Below are positions 1 to 8,575 of a stretch of 64,000 nt of DNA, in pieces. The stretch is taken from assembly GCA_030427485.1 (NCBI GenBank), contig JAUICG010000001.1, forward strand, positions 186,001-250,000, in the 5' to 3' direction. Position numbers and translations under genes: made by a program. Position 1 is the first letter of the stretch; each line of letters starts with the position of its first letter. Origin of the DNA: Gammaproteobacteria bacterium. Lineage in GTDB: Bacteria > Pseudomonadota > Gammaproteobacteria > Pseudomonadales > Halieaceae. The notes under the pieces are model-generated. The model searched no databases, was not told the origin of the DNA, and was given only the letters and a program-made list of their open reading frames with translations.

Positions 1-997
1 TCGCCACACGCATGAAGAAAATCTGCGGCAATTCGATGCGGGTACTGTCGCTGTGGATAAAGTAGCGGTCGTACAGGGTTTGCAGGCCGAGGTAAGTGAA
101 TTGCAGGTCGCGCTCGGGCAACAGCGCCTGGCCCAGGCGCTCGAGGTCGAACTCCAGCAGATTGGGTGCCAGCAATTCCAGTTCGACGCCCCTGGCCACA
201 TAGGCGGGCAGTGCCCTGGCGTAGAGCGTGCTCATATCGTGTTGCGTGGCGCTTTCCGCCACATTCAGAAAGCCCAGGGCTTCACTGCGCAGGTTGTCAC
301 AGAGCAGGCGGGCGGCGACGAAGCTGTAATTGGGCTCCTGCTCGATCATGGTGCGGGCGGTGATGACCAGCGAGGTACTCAGTTCGCTCTGGCTGACACC
401 GTCGTAGAGGTTCTTCAGGGCCTGGTCAAGGATTTCCGTTTCACTGACGTCGGTCAGGTCGTAGCAGGCCTCACTGACAATGGTGTGGAGGCGATCGATG
501 TCCAGCGGGGCGCGGCTGCCGTCGGCCTGGACCACGGAGATATTGCCCGCCGCGGCCTGCGTGGCGGGTGACAGGTTCTGCTTGGCAGCGCGTTTCTGTG
601 CCTGCCGTTCGCGGTAGATGACGTAGTCGCGGGCTATCTTATGCTCCCCGGAACGCATCAGCGACAGTTCGACCTGGTCCTGTATGTCTTCAATGTGGAT
701 AGTTCCGCCCGAGGGCATGCGGCGCTGGAAGGTGCCCATGACCATTGATGTCAGCTTGGCCACCGTCTCATGGATGCGGCTGGACGCCGCCGCCTTGCCG
801 CCTTCCACCGCGAGAAATGCCTTGGTGATGGCCACGGCTATTTTGCTGGCTTCAAACGGTACAACGGTGCCGTTGCGCTTGATCACACGTAACTGTCCCG
901 GAGCGGTAGCGGCGAGGGCGCCGCTGGCGGTGGGGGATTGCCGGGGTGGGGTGGTCGCTGCGGCGGGGGCGCCGTCCTGGTTGGTCTCTGTCTGCAT
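1..997 (-). CDS. nrdA: Ribonucleoside-diphosphate reductase alpha subunit, class Ia (partial, N-terminal 332 aa)
   Basis: Large subunit of ribonucleotide reductase, which makes deoxynucleoside diphosphates in the cytoplasm. The gene leaves the window at the left edge, before the catalytic barrel. After a ~38-residue Ala/Thr/Pro-rich leader comes an ATP-cone starting VIKRNGTVVPFEASKIAV. A second ATP-cone-like unit follows (QADGSRAPLDIDRLHTIV to YSFVAARLLCDNLRSEAL), the one that aligns with the start of E. coli NrdA. Tandem ATP-cones are known in Pseudomonas NrdA and regulate activity through dATP/ATP. The ATG at 997 is chosen because GGAGAG lies just upstream and the frame then stays open to the window edge. 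It has its own control region, so it is probably not read only from argF. Confidence 0.94.
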   Translation of the reverse strand, partial: MQTETNQDGAPAAATTPPRQSPTASGALAATAPGQLRVIKRNGTVVPFEASKIAVAITKAFLAVEGGKAAASSRIHETVAKLTSMVMGTFQRRMPSGGTIHIEDIQDQVELSLMRSGEHKIARDYVIYRERQAQKRAAKQNLSPATQAAAGNISVVQADGSRAPLDIDRLHTIVSEACYDLTDVSETEILDQALKNLYDGVSQSELSTSLVITARTMIEQEPNYSFVAARLLCDNLRSEALGFLNVAESATQHDMSTLYARALPAYVARGVELELLAPNLLEFDLERLGQALLPERDLQFTYLGLQTLYDRYFIHSDSTRIELPQIFFMRVA

Positions 998-1170
998 GCT
1001 CTCTCCGAAGTGCCGATGCTGGCTTTATTTGGGTTACCGCGCGGCGAAGCATTCATATACCGGCTGCACACCGCCACATTGCGGGAAAGTCTCCCTGGGG
1101 CTGATGTCGGGAAGAATCCCTGCCTCGGCAACTAAAATTATGAACTTGTTATTCGTACTTTAGCGGCGAC

Positions 1171-1187
1171 ACCCAATATATGGGGGT
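1171..1187. promoter_or_regulatory. Possible NrdR-type palindrome in nrdA leader
   Basis: The sequence ACCCAATATATGGGGGT is a near-perfect palindrome with an ATATAT core, resembling the NrdR repressor box seen before many nrd genes. It would lie roughly +13 to +29 of the predicted nrdA transcript, a position suited to repression. A second palindrome with ACACA/TGTGT arms lies at 1272-1285 but is farther away than the usual three-turn pairing, so the call is tentative. Confidence 0.3.
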
Positions 1188-1206
1188 ATACGCTTCACTC
1201 AAGTAC

Positions 1207-1235
1207 AAGATAATGCGGCTGGGTGCGCAATGCAA
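1207..1235 (-). promoter_or_regulatory. Predicted sigma70 promoter of nrdA
   Basis: Read on the minus strand, a -35 TTGCAT (1230-1235) and a -10 TATCTT (1207-1212) are separated by exactly 17 bases. Transcription would start near 1200, giving a leader of about 200 nt. The DnaA boxes lie just upstream of the -35, the usual place for an activator or replication-coupled regulator. Confidence 0.5.
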
Positions 1236-1257
1236 GGGAATTACACTGGGTTTATTT

Positions 1258-1276
1258 TGTGGATAACTTGTACACA
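1258..1276 (-). promoter_or_regulatory. DnaA box pair upstream of nrdA
   Basis: On the minus strand 1258-1266 reads TTATCCACA, a perfect DnaA box. The adjacent 1268-1276 (+ strand TTGTACACA) differs from TTATNCACA at one base. DnaA control of nrdAB through boxes just upstream of the promoter is established in E. coli; here the arrangement is conserved by position relative to the predicted -35. Confidence 0.6.
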
Positions 1277-1404
1277 GTTATGTGTGTCTGTGCCTACTTA
1301 CCTCACAGGCCTTGATCTGCTTGGGGGCGCCGGTCAAGGAGTGGCCGATTGCCCGATAGCGCGGTTCCATCGAAAATTTTTTTGTCGTATTTCTACCAGT
1401 ATTG

Positions 1405-2319
1405 TCAGCGATTGCTCAGCAGCAATGCCTCCACCAGTGCTTTTTGCGCATGCAGGCGATTCTCGGCTTCATCCCAGATCACCGTATCGGGAGCATCCAT
1501 CAGTTGCGCGCTGATCTCCTCACCGCGGTGCGCCGGCAGGCAGTGCATGTACAGCGCGTCACTGGCGGCCAGGCTCATCAGCTCGCTGTTGACCTGGTAG
1601 GGCTTGAACAGCCTGGCGCGTTCCAGTTGCTCCTCCTCCTGGCCCATGGATGCCCAGACATCGGTAACCAGCAGGTCGGCGCCACTGGCGGCTACCGACG
1701 GGTCGTGCTCGATGCGCACGCGCTCCCGGTTCGCCTTGAGGAGCTCGCTGTTCGGCTCGAAACCCGGCGGGCAGGCAATACGCAACTCAAAGTCAAACTG
1801 TCGGGCCGCGTTGATATAGGACTGGCACATATTATTGCCGTCCCCCACCCAGCACACGCTCTTGCCGGCGATACTGCCGCGGTGTTCAAACCAGGTCTGC
1901 ATGTCCGCGAGCAATTGGCAGGGGTGGTAGTCGTCGGTCAGTGCGTTTACCACGGGTACCGATGAGTTTGCCGCAAAACGCTGCGCGATATCGTGGCCGA
2001 AGGTACGGATGACGATGATATCCACCATAGAGGAGATGACCCGGGCACTGTCCTCGATCGGTTCGCCGCGGCCCAATTGGGTGTCGTGCGGGGACAGAAA
2101 CATGGCGTGGCCACCGAGGTGTGCGATTCCGGCTTCGAACGACACCCGGGTGCGGGTAGACGATTTGGAAAAAATCATCGCCAGCACACTGCCTGGAAAC
2201 GCGCGCTGGTCCTGCCCGGCGCGGTGTGCGCGTTTCATTTCGATACCGCGCTCGATGAGTTGCTGCAACTCCCGGGGGCTGAAATCCAGCAGCGTCAAAA
2301 AATGTCGGGTGCCTGGCAT
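1405..2319 (-). CDS. argF: Ornithine carbamoyltransferase
   Basis: Catalyses carbamoyl phosphate + ornithine to citrulline in arginine biosynthesis; a cytoplasmic trimer in this family. The 304-residue length is normal. The carbamoyl-phosphate motif SKSSTRTR is at residues 51-58, HPCQ at 132-135 and the ornithine-side [10 protein letters not shown] at about 259-268, so all key residues are present. It lies 30 bp downstream of argD on the same strand and is most simply the second gene of an argD-argF operon. Confidence 0.97.
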   Translation of the reverse strand: MPGTRHFLTLLDFSPRELQQLIERGIEMKRAHRAGQDQRAFPGSVLAMIFSKSSTRTRVSFEAGIAHLGGHAMFLSPHDTQLGRGEPIEDSARVISSMVDIIVIRTFGHDIAQRFAANSSVPVVNALTDDYHPCQLLADMQTWFEHRGSIAGKSVCWVGDGNNMCQSYINAARQFDFELRIACPPGFEPNSELLKANRERVRIEHDPSVAASGADLLVTDVWASMGQEEEQLERARLFKPYQVNSELMSLAASDALYMHCLPAHRGEEISAQLMDAPDTVIWDEAENRLHAQKALVEALLLSNR

Positions 2320-2349
2320 GACCTGTCCTGTTTAAGCGCCGGAGGCGTT

Positions 2350-3516
2350 TCAGTCAAAATTGTGTATCAGTTCAGCAACGGCGTCGGCCAGTTCCCGGGC
2401 TTCGGCCTCGTTAATCACCAGCGGTGGCAGCAATCTTATCGTGTTGCCTCCGGCGACGTTGATGAGGAAGCCGGCATCCATCGCGCGCGGCACCAGTTCA
2501 CCGCAGTCCTTGTGCAACTCGATACCCAGCATCAGTCCCCTGCCGCGAATGGCGCAGACGTGTTTTGCGCCTGTGCATGCGCTGCGCAGGGTGTCGGCGA
2601 TCAACTGTCCCATTGCGGCAGCATTGGCGCACAAGCCATCCTGCGCGATGCTGTTGACCACCGCCAGGCCGGCCGCACAGGCCAGCGGGTTGCCGCCGAA
2701 AGTAGAGCCATGATGGCCTGTGCTGAACACTTGTGCCGCTGGGCCGCGCGCCAGACAGGCGCCAATCGGCACGCCATTACCCAGGCCCTTGGCCGTGGTG
2801 ACTACATCCGGCACCAGGTCGAGACCCTGATAGGCGAAATAGGTGCCGGTACGGCCGTTGCCGGTCTGGACTTCATCGAGCATGAACAGCCAGTCTTCCT
2901 TGTTGCAAATCGCTCGCGCTGCCTCCAGGTACTGCTGGTCCAGCACTTGCACACCGCATTCGCCCTGAATAGGCTCCGCGAGGAAAGCCACCACGTCCGG
3001 GTTTTTTGCCGCGATCTGCCTCAGTGCCTCGATATCGTTGCGCGGCGCTCGCACGAAGCCCGCGACCAGCGGTTCGAACCCGGCCTGTATCTTGCGGTTG
3101 CCGGTGGCGCTGAGCGTCGCCAGCGTGCGGCCGTGGAACGCACCTTCGAGTACTACGATGGCGGGTTTCCTGATGCCGCGTGCGTGACCGTAAAGTCGCG
3201 CCAGTTTGATGGCCGCCTCATTGGCTTCCGCGCCGGAATTGCCGAAGAAGCAGTTGTCCATCCCCGCGACCTGCGTCAGTGCGCTGCCGAGCGCTTCCTG
3301 CGCTGCTATGCGGTACAGGTTGGAACTGTGGATCAGCTTGTCGGCCTGTGTACGGATCGCCGCGGTAACCGCCGGGTGAGCGTGGCCCAGGCCGTTGACC
3401 GCGATGCCGGAGATGCCGTCCATATAGCGGCGTCCGTCGGTGTCGTACAGGTACACACCCTCGCCGTGACTGAATGTCACAGGTAACCTGGCGTAAGTCT
3501 GCATCAGCGCCGACAT
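2350..3516 (-). CDS. argD: Acetylornithine aminotransferase (class III, PLP)
   Basis: PLP-dependent transfer of an amino group from glutamate to N-acetylglutamate semialdehyde in arginine synthesis; the family often also serves lysine synthesis. It is 388 residues. FGNSGAEANE lies at about 91-100, DEVQTG at 214-219 and the PLP lysine in TTAKGLGNG at K243. A longer reading frame begins at 3573, but the ATG at 3516 follows a strong GGGAGGAG ribosome site 7 bases away, and the protein then starts MSALMQTYARLPV as in relatives. First gene of argDF. Confidence 0.95.
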   Translation of the reverse strand: MSALMQTYARLPVTFSHGEGVYLYDTDGRRYMDGISGIAVNGLGHAHPAVTAAIRTQADKLIHSSNLYRIAAQEALGSALTQVAGMDNCFFGNSGAEANEAAIKLARLYGHARGIRKPAIVVLEGAFHGRTLATLSATGNRKIQAGFEPLVAGFVRAPRNDIEALRQIAAKNPDVVAFLAEPIQGECGVQVLDQQYLEAARAICNKEDWLFMLDEVQTGNGRTGTYFAYQGLDLVPDVVTTAKGLGNGVPIGACLARGPAAQVFSTGHHGSTFGGNPLACAAGLAVVNSIAQDGLCANAAAMGQLIADTLRSACTGAKHVCAIRGRGLMLGIELHKDCGELVPRAMDAGFLINVAGGNTIRLLPPLVINEAEARELADAVAELIHNFD

Positions 3517-3527
3517 GATTGTGCTCC

Positions 3528-3560
3528 TCCCAAAAACGCAAAAAGGCAGCGGAAGCTGCC
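3528..3560 (-). promoter_or_regulatory. Hairpin plus U-tracts in the argD leader
   Basis: On the minus strand GGCAGC-TTCC-GCTGCC (3545-3560) is followed at once by TTTTT, then GCG and a second TTTTT, then the argD ribosome site. This is the form of an intrinsic terminator, but it sits only about 6 nt after the predicted start site. It may be a 5' stabilising stem or an attenuator; the sequence alone cannot say which. Confidence 0.5.
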
Positions 3561-3572
3561 TGGAAACGATCA

Positions 3573-3601
3573 ACTATAGCTAGGTAAATGAAGATTGGCA
3601 A
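3573..3601 (-). promoter_or_regulatory. Predicted sigma70 promoter of argDF
   Basis: On the minus strand a -35 TTGCCA (3596-3601) and a -10 TATAGT (3573-3578) are separated by 17 bases. The predicted start is near 3566. No convincing ArgR box (TGAAT...ATTCA) was found overlapping it. Confidence 0.6.
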
Positions 3602-3711
3602 TCCACCGCAATGCAACAGGCGCAATTTGGTCCGGGAATAGGGTATTATACGCGCTGCACGCTGACAGCCCGACGGGCAGCCAAAACACGAGATACAGGG
3701 TAGGACAACCG

Positions 3712-4041
3712 ATGGACATTATTGAAACAATCAAGCAACAGATCGCAGAGAACCGGGTTCTGTTGTATATGAAAGGTTCTCCCAATCAGCCCCAGTGCGG
3801 CTTTTCGGCACGCACTGTCGAGGCGTTGATGGCGTGCGGCGAGCGCTTCGCCTACGTGGACATACTGAGTAATCCCGAAATCCGCGCCACACTCCCGCAG
3901 TACGCGAACTGGCCCACTTTCCCCCAGCTTTGGGTCGACGGCGAATTGGTGGGGGGCTGCGATATTGTCACCGAGATGCACGAGAACGGCGAACTGCTGG
4001 CGCTGATCAAGGAAAACGCACCCGCTCCCTCAGCCGGGTAG
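3712..4041 (+). CDS. grxD: Monothiol glutaredoxin, CGFS type
   Basis: Binds and hands on [2Fe-2S] clusters together with glutathione, and often BolA; cytoplasmic. The 109-residue length matches Grx4. The signature CGFS is at residues 29-32, preceded by KGSPNQPQ, with the glutathione-binding WPTFPQLWVDGELVGGCDI later. The frame is open upstream to 3595, but the ATG at 3712 gives the conserved MDIIETIKQQI start and follows an AGGGTAGGA stretch. It is divergent from argDF and appears to be a single gene. Confidence 0.95.
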   Translation: MDIIETIKQQIAENRVLLYMKGSPNQPQCGFSARTVEALMACGERFAYVDILSNPEIRATLPQYANWPTFPQLWVDGELVGGCDIVTEMHENGELLALIKENAPAPSAG

Positions 4042-4190
4042 CGCCAGCGCAGCCATAGCTCTACGCTATTGATTCCATGTTCATAATTAAATAGGCGATA
4101 TCGTTCGCTCTGTGTATTATTCCTCTGCAATCGCGCGGTCTCATCCCCGAGAACGCGCACTGGATGCATAACCGAGAGGAGTAGTAAGAG

Positions 4191-4793
4191 ATGGGCGTTT
4201 TAGTTGGTAAACCGGCACCGGATTTCGATGTCGCGGCAGTGCTTGGCACAGGGGAGATCGTCGATTCCTACAAGCGTTCCGAGGCGATGGCAGGCAAGTA
4301 TGGCCTGGTATTCTTTTATCCGCTGGATTTCACCTTCGTGTGTCCCTCCGAGCTGATCGCCCTCGATCACCGTATGGACAAGTTCCGTGAGTTGGGTGTG
4401 GAGGTGGTAGCTGTGTCCATCGACTCCCAGTTCACGCACAATGCCTGGCGCAATACGCCCGTGAACAGTGGCGGTATCGGCGCGGTGTCTTACACGATGG
4501 CGGCTGATGTCAACCACGACATTTGTCGCGCCTATGATGTTGAAAGCGCCGGGGGCGTAGCGTTTCGCGGTGCGTTCCTGATCGATCCCAAGGGCGTGGT
4601 GCGATCGCAACTGGTCAATGACCTGCCGCTGGGCCGCAATATTGACGAGTTGATCCGTCTGGTTGAGGCGCTGCAGTTCACTGACGAGCACGGCGAAGTG
4701 TGCCCGGCGGGCTGGAACAAGGGCGACAAGGGCATGAACGCCTCCCCCGACGGTGTCGCAGCCTATCTGGCGGAGAATGCTGACGGCTTGTAA
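4191..4793 (+). CDS. Typical 2-Cys peroxiredoxin (AhpC/TSA family)
   Basis: Reduces hydrogen peroxide and organic hydroperoxides in the cytoplasm with thioredoxin- or AhpF-type reductants. The 200-residue protein has the peroxidatic cysteine C51 in DFTFVCPSE and the resolving cysteine C171 in GEVCPAGW, as expected for a typical 2-Cys enzyme. An AGAGGAG ribosome site precedes the ATG. No AhpF-type reductase gene lies beside it. It ends in a strong terminator, so it is probably monocistronic. Confidence 0.94.
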   Translation: MGVLVGKPAPDFDVAAVLGTGEIVDSYKRSEAMAGKYGLVFFYPLDFTFVCPSELIALDHRMDKFRELGVEVVAVSIDSQFTHNAWRNTPVNSGGIGAVSYTMAADVNHDICRAYDVESAGGVAFRGAFLIDPKGVVRSQLVNDLPLGRNIDELIRLVEALQFTDEHGEVCPAGWNKGDKGMNASPDGVAAYLAENADGL

Positions 4794-4816
4794 CTCGTAT
4801 TCAGTAGCTTTTTTCT

Positions 4817-4842
4817 AGCGGGCCTGGTGCCCGCTTTTTTTT
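4817..4842 (+). terminator. Intrinsic terminator of the peroxiredoxin gene
   Basis: A perfect stem AGCGGGC / GCCCGCT with a CTGGT loop is followed by an unbroken T8 run. It lies 23 bp past the stop codon and points in the + direction only. Confidence 0.93.
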
Positions 4843-5019
4843 GGGCTGGAATTTGTTTGAAATTTAGTGCGTGGCAATAGCGCCGGGCTTCGACCTACTA
4901 TCTACCCGCATTACTGGTTTCAGTAGTCCAAACTGACCCTGGCTACGGGCAATGGTAATGGTGCAGCCGCCCCACCCCCACTGTGCCGGGATAATGGCAA
5001 TGCCCCTGAAGTTCGCATC

Positions 5020-5658
5020 CTATGAGGTCTGAAGTAGTTCCCGAAGCCGGGCCTCAACCAGTTCCAGGCGATCATTGCCAAAGTACATGTCATCGCCATT
5101 GATAAAGATCGTCGGCGACCCAAATCCCCCACGGGCAATCAGTTCATCCGTCGTCTCGCGCAACAAATCCTTGTACCGCTGACTGGCGATAGCGGCAAAG
5201 AAGCCCTCCGCGTCCAGCCCCACCCGCGTACAAATTGCGGCGAGCACCTCATCGCTGGTGATATCGGGGGTGTCACTGTCCCAGTAGGTTGCAAAGACTT
5301 CCCGCGAATACGGCACCAGTGCGCCCTGTTCCTGCGCGTAAAACGCGCCGCGCATGGCCCTGACGCTGCTGATGGGATGTCCCGGCGGCATCTCGGTACG
5401 GACACCGCAGAGTCGGGCCCAGTCCCGCATATCCTTGACGAAGTATTTCATGCGCGGATTGTCAGGGCTGCTGAACATGGCTTCGCGGGCCGCGTACAGC
5501 TCCTGGTTGACCGCGTTAAAAACCCCTCCCACCAGAATGGGTCGCCAGCGGATCGGCAGCGCCAGCTGTTTCATCAGGGGTTGGATGCGAGTGAACGCGA
5601 AGTAGGTCCAGGGGCTGGAGCAGTCGTAGAAGAATTCCAGTTCGGGTGTCGCCGCCAT
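5020..5658 (-). CDS. DsbA-family 2-hydroxychromene-2-carboxylate isomerase-like protein
   Basis: Thioredoxin-fold protein of the HCCA isomerase/GST-kappa group; family members are glutathione-dependent isomerases or oxidoreductases. Of its 212 residues, FFYDCSSPWTYF at 9-20 carries the serine-containing active-site loop (SSPW) in place of a CxxC, which argues for the isomerase branch and against disulfide exchange. The cis-proline loop appears late as GFGSPTIFINGDDMYFG. The frame is open to 5811, but the ATG at 5658 gives the standard N-terminus and has ACAGG upstream. The true substrate is unknown; no aromatic-degradation genes are nearby. Confidence 0.83.
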   Translation of the reverse strand: MAATPELEFFYDCSSPWTYFAFTRIQPLMKQLALPIRWRPILVGGVFNAVNQELYAAREAMFSSPDNPRMKYFVKDMRDWARLCGVRTEMPPGHPISSVRAMRGAFYAQEQGALVPYSREVFATYWDSDTPDITSDEVLAAICTRVGLDAEGFFAAIASQRYKDLLRETTDELIARGGFGSPTIFINGDDMYFGNDRLELVEARLRELLQTS

Positions 5659-5768
5659 GCGTATACCTGTGAGAATTTCCGGCAGCAGTTTAGCACATAC
5701 CCTTGACGCATCAGGTATAATTGCGCCTTTGTGTCCACAGGCAGGTCCGCAATGGGTGTCGATCGGCA

Positions 5769-7025
5769 ATGAATGTTGAGCAGTACATGGCTGAGGTGGG
5801 TAGCGCTGCACGAGCGGCGTCGCGCGCTGTGGCGGTCGCGCCGACTGCCGTGCGCAACCGCGCGTTGCTCGCCGTGCACGATGCGCTGGATGGCGCGCGT
5901 ACCGGCTTGATCGAAGCCAACAGGCAGGATCTGGAACAGGGCCGCGCCAGGGACCTGGAGGCGCCCCTGCTGGATCGGCTGGAACTGACGCCGGCGCGTA
6001 TTGACGCGATGCTTGAGGGCCTGCGACAGGTGGTGGCGCTACCGGACCCGGTCGGCAGCATCTCGGACATGCGCAGCATGCCCAGCGGGATTCAGGTGGG
6101 TCGCATGCGGGTGCCGCTCGGTGTGATCGGGATAATCTATGAGTCGCGGCCCAACGTGACTGTGGAGGCTGCGAGCCTGTGCCTCAAATCCGGCAATGCC
6201 GCAATTTTGCGCGGCGGTTCCGAGTCACTGGCGTCCAACTGCGCTATCGCGGATTGCCTGCGTCAGGGCCTGCAGTTCGGTGGATTGCCCGCCACGGCCG
6301 TACAGGTGGTGGCTACCGCTGATCGGTCGGCCGTGGGCCATTTGATCGCCATGCCGGAATATGTCGATGTGATCGTGCCGCGTGGCGGCAAAGGGCTGAT
6401 CGAACGCATCAGCAGGGATGCCAGGGTGCCGGTAATCAAGCACCTCGATGGCGTCTGCCATGTGTACATTGATGAGTTTGCGGATGACGAGATGGCGTTT
6501 TCCATTGCCGTGAACGCGAAGACGCAGCGTTACGGCACCTGCAACACCATGGAAACCCTGCTGGTGGCGGAATCGAAAGCGGCCGCGATACTGCCGCGCC
6601 TCGCGCAAGCCTATGTGGAGGCGGGCGTGGAACTGCGCGGTTGCCCACGCGCGATGGCGCTGATGCCCGGCGCAAAACCCGCGTCCGAGCAGGACTGGCG
6701 GGAGGAATACCTCGCACCGATTCTGGCGGTGCGCGTGGTCGCCGGTCTGGAACAGGCCATAGAGCACATCAATACCTACAGTTCGCAACACACGGACAGC
6801 ATTGTCACGCAGGAGCACGGGCGAGCCATGCGTTTCCTGCGCGAAGTGGACTCCAGTTCGGTCATGGTCAATGCCTCCACGCGCCTGGCCGACGGTTTTG
6901 AATACGGACTGGGTGCGGAGATCGGGATTTCCACCGACAAGATACATGCGCGTGGCCCGGTAGGACTGGAAGGCCTCACCACCCAGAAATTTGTGGTGCT
7001 CGGCGAGGGGCAGCTTCGCTCTTGA
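5769..7025 (+). CDS. proA: Glutamate-5-semialdehyde dehydrogenase (gamma-glutamyl phosphate reductase)
   Basis: Second step of proline biosynthesis, the NADPH-dependent reduction of gamma-glutamyl phosphate. The 418-residue length is typical. The catalytic cysteine is C258 in [13 protein letters not shown], and [19 protein letters not shown] and the [10 protein letters not shown] end region are intact. The start [11 protein letters not shown] is chosen over an upstream in-frame ATG at 5721 by family length; its ribosome site is weak. The stop overlaps the nadD start by four bases, as in the Pseudomonas arrangement. proB is not nearby. Confidence 0.96.
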   Translation: MNVEQYMAEVGSAARAASRAVAVAPTAVRNRALLAVHDALDGARTGLIEANRQDLEQGRARDLEAPLLDRLELTPARIDAMLEGLRQVVALPDPVGSISDMRSMPSGIQVGRMRVPLGVIGIIYESRPNVTVEAASLCLKSGNAAILRGGSESLASNCAIADCLRQGLQFGGLPATAVQVVATADRSAVGHLIAMPEYVDVIVPRGGKGLIERISRDARVPVIKHLDGVCHVYIDEFADDEMAFSIAVNAKTQRYGTCNTMETLLVAESKAAAILPRLAQAYVEAGVELRGCPRAMALMPGAKPASEQDWREEYLAPILAVRVVAGLEQAIEHINTYSSQHTDSIVTQEHGRAMRFLREVDSSSVMVNASTRLADGFEYGLGAEIGISTDKIHARGPVGLEGLTTQKFVVLGEGQLRS

Positions 7026-7681
7026 GCGAGCCCACGCTGTCCATCAGGACCCTGGTAGGTGTCTTTGGCGGGACCTTCAATCCTGTGCACTACGGCCACC
7101 TGCGCTCGGCGCTGGAACTGGTGGAGCGGCTGCAACTGGAGCAATTGCGCCTGATGCCCAGCGCGCAACCGCCGCACCGTGAGGCGCCCGCGTGCAGCGC
7201 CGAGCATCGCGCCGCCATGGTAGAGCTGGCCGTGCAGGGCGAGCCGCGCCTGGCCTGTGATATGCGAGAGCTACAGCGCCACGGAAGTTCCTATACCATC
7301 GACAGCCTGATTGAATTGCGCAGTGAACTTGGCGCCGGGACCGGACTGTGCATGGTGTTGGGTTGCGATGCGGTGCTGGATATCACCACGTGGCACCGCT
7401 GGCAGGAATTGTTGGACTGGGCCCATATTGTAGTTATCGCGCGCCCCGGCTGGGAGCTGCCGGGCGAAGGCGAAGTGGCCCAGTGGCTGAAGGGACACCG
7501 GGTGGAAAACCCGCATGGCCTGCGCGGTCGCCCCGCGGGATGTATTGCGATAGAGGAACTGCGCCCGCTGGCCATATCGTCGACCGAGATTCGCGATATT
7601 CTGGCCGCCGGGCGGTCCGCGCGCTACCTGCTGCCGCAATCGGTGCTCGACTATATTCAAACCAATACACTTTATCGATAA
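7022..7681 (+). CDS. nadD: Nicotinate-nucleotide adenylyltransferase
   Basis: Makes deamido-NAD from nicotinate mononucleotide and ATP in the cytoplasm. The 219-residue protein has the nucleotidyltransferase loop [14 protein letters not shown] at about 13-26 and the C-terminal ISSTEIR motif at about 186-192. It starts at a TTG that overlaps the proA stop, so translation is probably coupled. rsfS and rlmH follow, the common neighbours of nadD. Confidence 0.95.
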   Translation: MSEPTLSIRTLVGVFGGTFNPVHYGHLRSALELVERLQLEQLRLMPSAQPPHREAPACSAEHRAAMVELAVQGEPRLACDMRELQRHGSSYTIDSLIELRSELGAGTGLCMVLGCDAVLDITTWHRWQELLDWAHIVVIARPGWELPGEGEVAQWLKGHRVENPHGLRGRPAGCIAIEELRPLAISSTEIRDILAAGRSARYLLPQSVLDYIQTNTLYR

Positions 7682-7702
7682 CGACCGGACCCTCGATTAT
7701 GA

Positions 7703-8068
7703 ATGCGAAAGTTAAACAAGCTTATGGAATCTGAACAGTTCACGCAGTTTGTCGTCGCTGCGCTGGACGATCTAAAGGCCGTCAATACCGTGGTACTGGA
7801 CGTGCGCGCACTCACGGACGTGATGGACTATATGGTGATCACCAGCGGCACCTCCAACCGCCATGTCAAGTCGCTGGCCAGTCATGTGTCCGTGGAAGCG
7901 AAGAAACAGGGTGTCGCACCCATGGGCGTGGAAGGCGAGAGCGGCGGCGAGTGGGTGCTGGTGGACTTCGGCGATGTGGTCGTGCATGTCATGCTGCCGG
8001 CGACCCGCGATTTTTACGACCTGGAACGTTTGTGGAGCAGTCCCGAAGAAACCGGCTCGCCTGCATGA
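7703..8068 (+). CDS. rsfS: Ribosome silencing factor RsfS
   Basis: Binds ribosomal protein uL14 and blocks subunit joining when nutrients are scarce. The 121-residue sequence has the family core ([20 protein letters not shown], then [16 protein letters not shown]). An alternative start is the ATG at 7724 ([10 protein letters not shown]), which fits family alignments equally well; neither has a strong ribosome site. It sits between nadD and rlmH in the conserved order. Confidence 0.94.
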   Translation: MRKLNKLMESEQFTQFVVAALDDLKAVNTVVLDVRALTDVMDYMVITSGTSNRHVKSLASHVSVEAKKQGVAPMGVEGESGGEWVLVDFGDVVVHVMLPATRDFYDLERLWSSPEETGSPA

Positions 8069-8078
8069 AAAAAGTCTG

Positions 8079-8531
8079 ATGCGCATCACTGTGATCGCCG
8101 TTGGAACGCGGATGCCCGCGTGGGTTGAGCAGGGTATCGCGGAGTACAGCAAACGCCTGCCGCGTGAACTGAAACTGGTGTGGCGCGAGATACCGCTGGC
8201 AAGGCGTGGTCGGGACGTCGCCGCTGAAGGAGAGCGCATACTCAGGAATATTCCCGCCGGTGAGCGTGTGGTCGCCCTGGACGTGCAGGGGAAGCGGGTG
8301 TCAACCGAACAACTGGCCGGTCACCTGAGTGCCTGGCAGATGTCGGGAGCCAACTACAGTATCCTGATTGGTGGCCCGGACGGCCTGTCCCCGTCCTGCC
8401 TGGCGCGGGCGGATTTTTGCTGGTCGCTCAGCGATTTGACGCTGCCGCACCCGCTGGTGCGAGTGTTGCTGGCGGAACAGTTGTACAGGGCTTGGACAAT
8501 TACCGTCAACCACCCGTATCATCGCGCCTAG
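8079..8531 (+). CDS. rlmH: 23S rRNA (pseudouridine1915-N3)-methyltransferase
   Basis: SPOUT-class enzyme that methylates pseudouridine 1915 in helix 69 of 23S rRNA, using SAM, on assembled 70S ribosomes. The 150-residue protein is near the usual 155. The SAM-binding knot is visible in [10 protein letters not shown] and [20 protein letters not shown], ending in the conserved NHPYHR. The ATG at 8079 gives the canonical [13 protein letters not shown] start; the frame remains open upstream but reads into rsfS. Confidence 0.97.
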   Translation: MRITVIAVGTRMPAWVEQGIAEYSKRLPRELKLVWREIPLARRGRDVAAEGERILRNIPAGERVVALDVQGKRVSTEQLAGHLSAWQMSGANYSILIGGPDGLSPSCLARADFCWSLSDLTLPHPLVRVLLAEQLYRAWTITVNHPYHRA

Positions 8532-8575
8532 TGTTTACCCTATTCAACGCTGCACAGGGTCTCCAGGCCGTTTAA

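Larger units (their letters stand above)
998..1404. other. Intergenic control region upstream of nrdA
   Basis: This gene-free stretch lies between the end of argF and the start of nrdA, both on the minus strand. I see no credible coding sequence in it. It contains a sigma70-like promoter for nrdA, a DnaA-box pair and two palindromes described separately. The distal part, about 1290-1404, shows an A/T-rich run (around 1375-1383) but no convincing terminator for argF. Confidence 0.7.

Noticed and set aside
1993..3486. Long + strand open frame of about 497 codons
   Set aside because: It runs antisense across argF and argD, both with complete motifs; low-complexity arginine/alanine content shows it is a high-GC shadow.
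4065..4110. OxyR site upstream of the peroxiredoxin gene
   Set aside because: Scattered ATAG/CTAT pieces are present, but the four-part 10-bp periodic pattern is not.
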